From positions 1-5,896 of the forward strand of contig JAHHLP010000012.1 of NCBI GenBank assembly GCA_018679295.1: DNA of 5,896 nucleotides, given 5' to 3'. Shown one piece after another: positions 1 to 5,896 of this stretch. The stretch's first letter is position 1. Each line of letters starts with the position of its first letter. Origin of the DNA: Rhodothermia bacterium (lineage in GTDB: Bacteria > Bacteroidota > Rhodothermia > Rhodothermales > JABDKH01). Both the position numbers and the translations under genes were made by a program. The notes under the pieces are model-generated. The model saw only the letters and a list, made by a program, of their open reading frames with translations. It was not told where the DNA came from and made no database searches.

Positions 1-61
1 GCGGACCGAAGTGTTGCAAATTTTCCAAAGGGAGTCAAGCCACTACTCCAGTTTCGCCCAG
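1..61. other. Short flank beyond the GH97 gene, no gene seen
   Basis: This stretch lies downstream of the GH97 stop codon and runs to the window edge. It is more AT-rich than the coding DNA around it (for example AAATTTTCC near 18-26). I see no convincing coding sequence. The plus-strand reading frame that opens here runs antisense through the GH97 gene and resembles no protein I know. The only structure is a weak inverted repeat at 31-49. Confidence 0.5.
31..49 (-). terminator. Weak hairpin just downstream of the GH97 gene
   Basis: GGAGT (31-35) and ACTCC (45-49) form a 5-bp stem with a 9-nt loop. A further AAA/TTT pairing is possible outside a small internal loop. Read on the minus strand, it begins about 12 nt after the GH97 stop codon and is followed by a short T run (CCCTTTGG). 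The position suits a terminator, but the stem is short and the T run interrupted, so this is only a possibility. A 5-bp stem can easily arise by chance. Confidence 0.2.
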
Positions 62-2113
62 CTAGTCCTGCGCTGCGGGACGGAACCGTATGGCCTGCCC
101 TCCTCCGGGCGCGAGCCGTACATCCAACACCATATCCGCATCCACGCGTTGCTCGCGGATGACGATGTTGTTAGGCTTGCTCTCCCAATCGGCGTTGTGC
201 GCATCCGCGTAGATCTCGGCAACATACTCGCGGCCCGCGTCGAGGAAGTCGAGCGGGATACGGAACGTGCGTCCAAACTCGTCGGTCACGCTGCCAACGT
301 ACCACTCGTCACCGCCCCGCTGCTTCCTGGCGATCGTCACGAAGTCACCGATCTCACCGTTCAGCACGAGCGTCGTGTCCCAGTCCACCGGGACGTCCTG
401 AATCCATTTAAAGGCAGGCTGCCCCTCGTAGTTCTCCACGAGATCCGCCGCCATGTGAAGCGGGCTGTAGATCACAACATAGATTGCGAGCGCCTTCGCG
501 AGCGTCATCTGAGGGCGTGCTTCCTGTTCAGGCCGCATCGAACTGTCCAGCTTCAAGTCAAACACACCCGGCGTGAAATCGAATGGACCCGAGAGCCCGC
601 GCGTAAACGGTATGTAGGTCTCGTAGGACGGAGGATTTCCACCGTCATCGGCCCACGCATTGTACTCCATGCCTCGTGCGCCTTCGCGGGTCATCATGTT
701 GGGCCACGTTCGCCGGATGCCCGTGTCCTTGATCGGTTCGTGCACGTCGAGCACGACCTGATGCCGCGCCGCCGTTTGCACAACCTTTCGGTAGTGTCGA
801 ACCATGTACTGCCCGTGATGCAGCTCATGACGTTCAGCCAGGTTGTCCACATAACCCGTCTTGACCGCCTTCACACCGAGGCGACGATACAACGCAAACG
901 CATCCTCCAGCTGCCTCTCGTAGTTGTCGATGCCGAATGCGGTCTCGTGGTGGCCGACGAGGTAGACGTCTTTGGACCGCGCGTACTCGGCCACGCCTTC
1001 CAGATCGAAGTCCGGATACGGCTCGGTGAAACTGAACAAGTCACCGTTTCGAATCCAGTTGCCGTCCCATCCGATGTTCCAACCTTCGACGAGAACGCCA
1101 TCGATGCCGTGCTCGGCGGCGAAATCGATGTAACGACGCGTGGTCTCAGTCGTGGCACCATGCTTGGGTCCCGATCCCCACGTCCAGTTGTCGAGGTGCA
1201 TGCCCCACCAGATGCCCACGTACTTGCCGGACTCGATCCATGAGGTGTCTTCGATTCGACTCGGCTCGTTCAAGTTCAAAACCAGGTACGAAGTGATGAG
1301 GCCACCAGGTGTCTCGGCAATTTGGATTGTTCGCCAGGGGGAGACGAAGGGCGCCGAGGCCTTCACTTTCGTCCCGTCGGACCACGGCACCAATCCGGCC
1401 TGCAGCGTGGTCGTACCGTTGGCTTCCAGCGTCATCGACGCGTAGTCTGTCAACGCGGCTTCGTGGATACTCACAAACAACCCGTCCGCGGTCTCCATCG
1501 TAAGCGGCGTATGAACGGCGCCCAGCGTCGAAACCGGAGATCGTTCGTATAGATATTCGTAGCGGTGAACGTAGTAAGCGGGAATCCACCACGCTTCGTG
1601 GTCATCCGTGAGCGCAAACTCCGTCAGCTCATCCATGATCACGAAATCATTCAGCCCCTCCTGCTCGGGCCACTCGTAACGGAAACCGACGCCGTCATCA
1701 AACACGCGGAAGACGATCCGGATGCGACGGTCGCCATTGCTCTCCTTCAGGTCTACCGACAACTCGTTGAAGTGATTTCGCACATACCGGACTTCACCCC
1801 ATGGCTGCTCCCACGTCTCGTCGACGGCACGGCGATCGAACCCGACGATCTCGACATCTCCCTCGAATGTCGGACGATCCTGCAGCCGGACACCGAGGCG
1901 AGAGGATTCCATCACCTCGACGTCGCCGTATGCGATCGAGTAGTAGGGTTGACCATCGGAGATCAGGAATACAGCGACGATCTCGCCGCCCGGTGAGTCC
2001 ACAAGCAGGTGCGCATTTCTTTCGCCTTGTGCAAGGGCTTCGAATTCACCGACGATCGGCTGCAACAATAGCAAGAAAACAGCTATGCCTAGTACAGGAG
2101 TACGATTGATCAT
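62..2113 (-). CDS. Secreted GH97 glycoside hydrolase, inverting SusB-like alpha-glucosidase type
   Basis: Complete 683-residue protein. GH97 enzymes hydrolyse alpha-linked sugars; SusB of Bacteroides thetaiotaomicron is a periplasmic, calcium-dependent, inverting alpha-glucosidase of about 738 residues. An N-terminal signal peptide is visible: hydrophobic core at about 7-22, likely cleavage after ALA (residue 28), and no lipobox cysteine. The layout is N-terminal beta-sandwich (about 31-290), TIM barrel (about 291-565) and C-terminal beta domain (about 580-683). Recalled from SusB, the bases E439/E508 and the acid E532 match E390 (HHETAF), E459 (VHEP) and E483 (GMEY); the 69- and 24-residue spacings are identical. 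E477 matches calcium ligand E526, and E186 is the likely fourth ligand. The VKTGYV segment lacks the nucleophilic Asp of retaining GH97 members. The start is well fixed: an in-frame TAA lies at 2132-2134 and no other ATG intervenes. No Shine-Dalgarno sequence or susC/susD neighbour is visible. Family is near certain; substrate is inferred. Confidence 0.95.
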   Translation of the reverse strand: MINRTPVLGIAVFLLLLQPIVGEFEALAQGERNAHLLVDSPGGEIVAVFLISDGQPYYSIAYGDVEVMESSRLGVRLQDRPTFEGDVEIVGFDRRAVDETWEQPWGEVRYVRNHFNELSVDLKESNGDRRIRIVFRVFDDGVGFRYEWPEQEGLNDFVIMDELTEFALTDDHEAWWIPAYYVHRYEYLYERSPVSTLGAVHTPLTMETADGLFVSIHEAALTDYASMTLEANGTTTLQAGLVPWSDGTKVKASAPFVSPWRTIQIAETPGGLITSYLVLNLNEPSRIEDTSWIESGKYVGIWWGMHLDNWTWGSGPKHGATTETTRRYIDFAAEHGIDGVLVEGWNIGWDGNWIRNGDLFSFTEPYPDFDLEGVAEYARSKDVYLVGHHETAFGIDNYERQLEDAFALYRRLGVKAVKTGYVDNLAERHELHHGQYMVRHYRKVVQTAARHQVVLDVHEPIKDTGIRRTWPNMMTREGARGMEYNAWADDGGNPPSYETYIPFTRGLSGPFDFTPGVFDLKLDSSMRPEQEARPQMTLAKALAIYVVIYSPLHMAADLVENYEGQPAFKWIQDVPVDWDTTLVLNGEIGDFVTIARKQRGGDEWYVGSVTDEFGRTFRIPLDFLDAGREYVAEIYADAHNADWESKPNNIVIREQRVDADMVLDVRLAPGGGQAIRFRPAAQD

Positions 2114-2353
2114 TTGGCGAAGATTTGTGCGTTAGAGGGGGGTTCCGCGGCTCTCCACGAAAGGGGCGTGAGTTCTCTTAGTGAGATTAATCTAATCTCT
2201 AGTAACGAAATTCGCCGGGGTGGGCGCCTGCCATAGTGTCACAGATCCGGGGTGGTACGCTTTTCGTGTATATCGACTTTGAGCGGCCAAGGCAACGGCT
2301 ACTGACACAGTTGCTTACGGCACAAGAGCGATTGACGGAAATAGACTATTGAT
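2114..2353. promoter_or_regulatory. Divergent intergenic region between the GH97 gene and clpB
   Basis: These 240 bp separate two divergently transcribed genes and so must hold both promoters or be crossed by read-through from neither side. I could not identify a convincing -35/-10 pair for either gene. I also found no CIRCE element (TTAGCACTC and its inverted copy) and no good match to the Bacteroidota TAnnTTTG -7 box; CGACTTTG at 2274-2281 is the nearest. The AT-rich part, about 2171-2212, stands out from GC-rich flanks and contains a dyad at 2183-2199. Both start codons lack an SD: CGCCAA precedes the GH97 ATG and TTGAT precedes the clpB ATG. Confidence 0.6.
2183..2199. promoter_or_regulatory. 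17-bp dyad, candidate operator
   Basis: GAGATTA-ATC-TAATCTC is a perfect inverted repeat with 7-bp arms and a 3-bp spacer. Direct TAGT copies flank it on both sides (2179-2182 and 2200-2203). It lies about 84 bp upstream of the GH97 start and 155 bp upstream of the clpB start, inside the only AT-rich patch of this region. The spacing suits a GH97 operator better than a clpB one. It does not resemble CIRCE or a LacI-type operator with a central CG. No T run follows on either strand, so it does not look like a terminator. The regulator, if any, is unknown. Confidence 0.35.
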
Positions 2354-5020
2354 ATGAATCTCCAGAAGTTTACAATAAAGGCACAGGAGGCCGTTCAGCG
2401 GGCCACCGAGATAGCTGCCTCACATAGCCACCAGGGACTCGAGTCGCCACACTTGATGCGGTCGTTCCTGGAGGACGAGGGCGGTGTCGTCGATTCGATT
2501 TTCCAGCACCTCGGTGCAAGCCGCGAGTTGGTCTCGAGCCGCGTCGACCAGGCAACGGATAAGCTGCCCGTCGTCACGGGATCGAGCGTCTCGGGACAAT
2601 ACCTCGGCGCCGAGATGAAGAAGGTCTTTGACCGAGCCCTGGCCGAGGCGCAGGTCCTTAAGGACGAGTACGTCGCCATCGAACACCTGCTCATCGCGCT
2701 CGCAGAAGCAAAGGACGATGTTGGAGAAGTGCTCCGCTCCGAGGGCGTTACAAAGGAGGCCATCCTGCGGGTCCTGAAAGACGTGCGCGGCAGCCAGACC
2801 GTGACCGACCAGCACGCCGAGAGCCGCTACAACGCCTTGCAGCGATACACGCGAGACCTTAACGACCTCGCCTCGAAAGGCAAGATCGACCCGGTGATCG
2901 GCCGCGACGAAGAGATCCGACGCGTGCTGCAGATTCTGTCACGCCGAACCAAGAACAATCCTGTGCTCGTCGGCGAGCCGGGCGTTGGCAAGACCGCCAT
3001 CGCCGAGGGCATTGCGATCCGCATCGTGCAGGGTGACGTACCCGACGGGCTGAAGGACAAACGAATCGTTGCACTCGATATGGGTGCCATGATCGCCGGC
3101 GCCAAGTACCGCGGAGAGTTCGAGGACCGACTGAAAGCCGTGGTGAAGGAGATCGTCGAAGCCGAGGGGCGGATCATCGTCTTCATCGACGAACTGCACA
3201 CGATCGTCGGCGCGGGCGCGGCCGAGGGTGCAATGGACGCCGCGAACATCCTGAAGCCGGCGCTCGCCCGAGGGGAATTGCGGGCGGTTGGCGCAACGAC
3301 GCTCGACGAGTACCGCAAGCACTTCGAGAAAGACAAGGCACTCGCACGACGCTTTCAGACAGTGCTTGTCACTGAGCCAAGCGTCGAGGATACCATTTCT
3401 ATCCTGCGCGGCATCAGCGAGAAGTACGAGGTACACCACGGCGTGCGCATCACCGACGCAGCGATCGTGGCAGCCGCAGAGCTAAGTCACCGCTATATCG
3501 CGGACCGCTACCTGCCAGACAAGGCGATTGACCTCATCGATGAGTCGGCCGCACGCCTGCGCATCGAGATCGACTCGATGCCGGAAGAGCTCGACCAGCT
3601 TGAGCGCAGTATTCGGCAGCTTGAGATCGAGCGCGAGGCGGTCAAGCGCGACAAGGACGATGAGAAGCTGGAGAACATCAACCGTCAACTGGCCGACCTG
3701 GAGGAGCAGCGGACCGAGTTGCGGGCCCGTTGGACGCGCGAAAAGGAGCTCATCCAGAAGATCCAAAAGGCCAAGGAAGCGATCGACGACAAGAAGATTG
3801 AGGCGGAGAACCTCGAGCGTCAGGGCGACTACGGGAAAGTCGCCGAGATCCGCTACGGGCAAATCCCGAAACTGGAGGAAACCGTCGGCGAGACGAAGCT
3901 GCAGCTCGACGAGATCCAGAAGAACGGTGCTTTGTTGAAAGAGGAAATCGACGAGGAAGACATCGCGAGCATCGTCTCTCGTTGGACGGGCATTCCAGTC
4001 TCACGCATGCTAGAGAGCGAGCGTGCCAAGCTGCTGCGGATGGAGGATGAACTCTCGAAGCGCGTGGTGGGACAACCCGAGGCGGTCGCTGCGGTGTCTA
4101 ACGCCGTGCGCCGCGGCAGGGCGGGTCTTCAGGAAGAGTCGCGACCGATTGGCTCGTTTATCTTCCTCGGAACGACGGGCGTCGGGAAGACCGAACTTGG
4201 CAAAGCGCTCGCCGAGTTCCTATTCAACGACGAACAGGCAATGGTCCGCATCGACATGAGCGAGTATCAGGAGCGCCACACCGTAAGCCGGCTGGTCGGG
4301 GCGCCTCCGGGATACGTCGGATACGAAGAAGGCGGCCAGCTGACCGAAGCCGTGAGGCGCCGGCCCTACTCCGTCGTGCTTCTGGACGAGATCGAGAAGG
4401 CACACCCCGAAGTCTTCAACATCCTGCTGCAGCTGCTCGACGACGGCCGCCTCACAGACAACCAGGGCCGAACGACCGACTTCAAGAATACGATCGTCAT
4501 TATGACCAGCAACCTCGGCTCGGAGGTCATACGTGACCGCATGGAAGCACTCGGCGACGAGGTGGACGAGCGTGTTCAGGAGAGTATCAAGAACGAAGTC
4601 CTCGAGATGCTCAAGAAGCGACTGCGACCGGAGTTCCTGAATCGCATCGACGAGATCGTCATGTTCCGACCCCTGGGCCGCGAGCAGATTCGCGAAATAG
4701 TCGAGATCCAGTTCCGACATATCGAGTCGCTGGCTCTGAAGAGCCACGGCATCGTCCTCGACCTAACGGAAGCCGCGAAGGACTGGCTTGCCGAGCAAGG
4801 CTTCGACCCCGTGTTTGGCGCCCGGCCGCTCAAGCGCGTCGTTCAGAAAGAGGTGGCTAACAAGCTGGCCGAGGAGATACTTGGCGGCTGGATGCACGAC
4901 GGATCAGAGGTCCGGGTGGACGTCGCAGATGACAGAAACGGTCTTGTCTTCGAGATGATGGTAGAAGACGCTGAGACGGAACCTGGCGGTATCGCGGCGG
5001 GCGAGATGACCTCCGCATAG
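2354..5020 (+). CDS. clpB: ATP-dependent protein disaggregase ClpB
   Basis: Complete 888-residue Hsp100 chaperone; the E. coli protein has 857. ClpB hexamers thread aggregated proteins through a central pore in the cytoplasm, working with DnaK. Domains in order: N domain (about 1-148); first AAA+ module with Walker A GEPGVGKT (207-214), pore loop KYRG (251-254), Walker B IVFIDE (275-280) and paired arginines R332/R333; coiled-coil M domain (about 408-530), whose Y501 matches E. coli Y503; second AAA+ module with Walker A GTTGVGKT (606-613), pore loop GYVG (653-656), Walker B VVLLDE (674-679), sensor TSN (718-720), arginine finger R764 and sensor-2 GARPLKR (822-828). No key residue is missing. 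The M domain separates it from ClpA and ClpC. An acidic, Gly-rich tail of about 20 residues follows the last conserved strand. The start is firm: an in-frame TAG lies at 2342-2344. Heat-shock control is expected for the family, but no CIRCE site is seen. Confidence 0.98.
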   Translation: MNLQKFTIKAQEAVQRATEIAASHSHQGLESPHLMRSFLEDEGGVVDSIFQHLGASRELVSSRVDQATDKLPVVTGSSVSGQYLGAEMKKVFDRALAEAQVLKDEYVAIEHLLIALAEAKDDVGEVLRSEGVTKEAILRVLKDVRGSQTVTDQHAESRYNALQRYTRDLNDLASKGKIDPVIGRDEEIRRVLQILSRRTKNNPVLVGEPGVGKTAIAEGIAIRIVQGDVPDGLKDKRIVALDMGAMIAGAKYRGEFEDRLKAVVKEIVEAEGRIIVFIDELHTIVGAGAAEGAMDAANILKPALARGELRAVGATTLDEYRKHFEKDKALARRFQTVLVTEPSVEDTISILRGISEKYEVHHGVRITDAAIVAAAELSHRYIADRYLPDKAIDLIDESAARLRIEIDSMPEELDQLERSIRQLEIEREAVKRDKDDEKLENINRQLADLEEQRTELRARWTREKELIQKIQKAKEAIDDKKIEAENLERQGDYGKVAEIRYGQIPKLEETVGETKLQLDEIQKNGALLKEEIDEEDIASIVSRWTGIPVSRMLESERAKLLRMEDELSKRVVGQPEAVAAVSNAVRRGRAGLQEESRPIGSFIFLGTTGVGKTELGKALAEFLFNDEQAMVRIDMSEYQERHTVSRLVGAPPGYVGYEEGGQLTEAVRRRPYSVVLLDEIEKAHPEVFNILLQLLDDGRLTDNQGRTTDFKNTIVIMTSNLGSEVIRDRMEALGDEVDERVQESIKNEVLEMLKKRLRPEFLNRIDEIVMFRPLGREQIREIVEIQFRHIESLALKSHGIVLDLTEAAKDWLAEQGFDPVFGARPLKRVVQKEVANKLAEEILGGWMHDGSEVRVDVADDRNGLVFEMMVEDAETEPGGIAAGEMTSA
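2801..2803 (+). other. Possible internal GTG start for a short ClpB isoform
   Basis: Codon 150 of clpB is GTG, in the linker between the N domain and the first AAA+ module (context GSQTVTDQ). E. coli clpB uses an internal GTG at Val149, in the similar context GESVNDQ, to make an N-domain-less isoform. Position and context match well. No clear Shine-Dalgarno sequence precedes it, but none precedes the main start either. GTG is also a common valine codon, so the match may be coincidence. Confidence 0.25.
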
Positions 5021-5044
5021 CCGGACCGCGGCCGATGCCGGCTA
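5018..5044. terminator. Inverted repeat formed by two convergent stop codons, candidate shared 3' end
   Basis: TAGCCGG (5018-5024) and CCGGCTA (5038-5044) are perfect 7-bp arms around a 13-nt loop. The left TAG is the clpB stop codon; the right CTA is the stop codon of the opposing TPR gene read on the other strand. Transcripts from both directions would fold the same hairpin across the 21-bp gap. There is no T run after the stem on either strand, so it is not a classical intrinsic terminator. It could instead protect 3' ends or act with Rho. Confidence 0.4.
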
Positions 5045-5896
5045 CTCCGGAAACTTCATGGCTCGGAGCACCTGCTTGAACCTCGGAGTGTCCTTTACGC
5101 CTTGATAGAACAGGTGAGCCCGCGCGTATATGAACACCGCGTCGGGTGCCTGATCATCAACCCCCTTCTCGAGGTACCGGAGCGCGTTCTCATTGTCGCG
5201 CAGCGCTCCGTACACATCCGCTATTGCCACCGGGTCGACGTACTCGGAGTCCGCGCGCGCGTGCATGCGATCAAGGGCACGCCGGGCAAGATCGCGGCGA
5301 CCGGCATAGGCGTACAGTGCGCCCGTCCAGGCCTGCACCCCGGCACTCCCCCACCCGTCCGTCTTCTCCTCAACGATTGCGGCAAGTTCCAGCGCGCGGT
5401 CGGCGTTGCCGGCAATCGATTCGGTCAGGCCACCCTTCACGTACCCCCATATCCAATCGGGATGCAGCTTCATGGCCTTATCGAACTGCCGAACTGCCTC
5501 CGCATATTCGCCCCGCACCATATGAACGATCCCAAGGTCGTGGGTCGGTCCCGTGGAAATCGGATCCAACTGCTCCGCCTTCCGCGCGGCCTGCAGAGCT
5601 TCCTCATTGCGCCGCATCGCGATAAGAAACGTCGAGTAGCGGTTGTACGCGCGCGCGTTTCCGGGATTGAGTTCGATGGCCTTGAGATAACCGCGCTCCG
5701 CTCCCTCCCAGTCCCAGTTGAAGTAAAAGCGGATCATGCCGGCGGCATTGTGCGCCTCCGAGGACGAAGGATCGAGTCTCAGCGCGTTGGCCATCGCCGT
5801 CCTCGCATCGTCGAGCAGCTCTTCGCGAGTGCCCAAGGTCAGGTATGCCTGGATGGCCAACACCTGCGCCATCCCGGACCAGGCCAGCGAGAAGGC
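5042..5896 (-). CDS. Tetratricopeptide-repeat protein, C-terminal part, truncated by window edge
   Basis: The reading frame is open to the right-hand edge. The Met codon at 5870-5872 is probably internal, because the eight codons before it (AFSLAWSG) continue the same TPR-like helix pattern. The visible 284 residues are a run of about six 34-residue TPR units: clear ones at about 45-78, 79-112 and 113-146, each ending in a Leu-x-Pro or Leu-asp-Pro turn, then three more divergent ones to about residue 250. There is no signal peptide or membrane segment in the visible part. The FNWDWEGAE motif and the short ending RFKQVLRAMKFPE resemble C-terminal arrays of large regulators that carry a winged-helix, adenylate-cyclase or Ser/Thr-kinase domain at the N-terminus. 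That domain would lie outside the window, so the function stays open. TPR arrays bind other proteins. The gene is convergent with clpB, 21 bp away. Confidence 0.88.
   Translation of the reverse strand, partial: AFSLAWSGMAQVLAIQAYLTLGTREELLDDARTAMANALRLDPSSSEAHNAAGMIRFYFNWDWEGAERGYLKAIELNPGNARAYNRYSTFLIAMRRNEEALQAARKAEQLDPISTGPTHDLGIVHMVRGEYAEAVRQFDKAMKLHPDWIWGYVKGGLTESIAGNADRALELAAIVEEKTDGWGSAGVQAWTGALYAYAGRRDLARRALDRMHARADSEYVDPVAIADVYGALRDNENALRYLEKGVDDQAPDAVFIYARAHLFYQGVKDTPRFKQVLRAMKFPE

Noticed and set aside
11..1243. Long plus-strand reading frame (410 codons) antisense to the GH97 gene
   Set aside because: It lies almost wholly inside a recognised gene on the other strand. Its translation is rich in Arg, Val and His with no recognisable domain, which is typical of antisense shadow frames in GC-rich DNA.
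1565..1996. Plus-strand reading frame (143 codons) antisense to the 5' half of the GH97 gene
   Set aside because: It is a shadow of the GH97 gene with no independent start signal and no family resemblance.
2236..2308. GTGTCA (2236-2241) and TGACAC (2303-2308) as an inverted repeat upstream of clpB
   Set aside because: The arms are only 6 bp and 61 bp apart, with mismatches directly on both sides. Such a pair is expected by chance in 240 bp.
2114..2353. CIRCE/HrcA or sigma-32-type heat-shock promoter upstream of clpB
   Set aside because: No match to the CIRCE halves or to a CTTGAAA/CCCCAT pair was found on inspection. TATATC at 2269-2274 has no suitable -35 partner.
4220..4747. Minus-strand reading frames inside clpB (also 2939-3439 and 3482-3862)
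   Set aside because: They mirror the highly conserved clpB frame. Their leucine- and valine-rich translations are complements of its Glu/Asp/Lys codons.
5146..5625. Plus-strand reading frame opposite the TPR gene
   Set aside because: The Arg/Pro/Ser-rich translation has no pattern, while the opposing frame has clear TPR periodicity.
5042..5872. Complete 276-residue TPR protein starting at 5872
   Set aside because: The frame stays open to the window edge and the residues before this Met continue the helix pattern, so the Met is more likely internal.

Overview
This window reads as an ordinary, GC-rich bacterial chromosome segment with three protein-coding genes and no RNA genes, mobile elements, CRISPR array or integration traces that I can see. 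Two protein clues point to the Bacteroidota/Rhodothermota side of the tree. One is a SusB-like GH97 enzyme. The other is a ClpB whose second Walker A reads GTTGVGKT, where proteobacterial ClpB has GPTGVGKT. Neither visible start codon has a convincing Shine-Dalgarno sequence, which also fits that group. The protein style and base composition suggest a marine Rhodothermota-like organism; this is an inference, not a proven assignment.

Layout. Positions 62-2113 (minus strand) hold a complete secreted GH97 glycoside hydrolase with the full set of inverting-type catalytic glutamates. A 240-bp divergent intergenic region (2114-2353) carries a 17-bp dyad that may be an operator. Positions 2354-5020 (plus strand) hold a complete ClpB disaggregase with all expected domains and ATPase motifs intact. 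A 21-bp gap then separates it from a convergent gene at 5042-5896 (minus strand). This is the C-terminal 284 residues of a tetratricopeptide-repeat protein whose N-terminus lies beyond the window edge. The stop codons of clpB and the TPR gene form the two ends of one perfect inverted repeat, a compact candidate for a shared 3' end.

Function. The genes do not form an operon: the first two are divergent and the last two convergent. ClpB is cytoplasmic protein quality control. The GH97 enzyme acts outside the cytoplasm on alpha-linked sugars, and no susC/susD-type partner is visible. The TPR protein offers a protein-interaction surface of unknown use. I found no evidence for a new multi-gene system here. 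The points worth a second look are small-scale: the dyad, the shared stop-codon hairpin, and a GTG codon in clpB at the place where Escherichia coli starts its short ClpB isoform.
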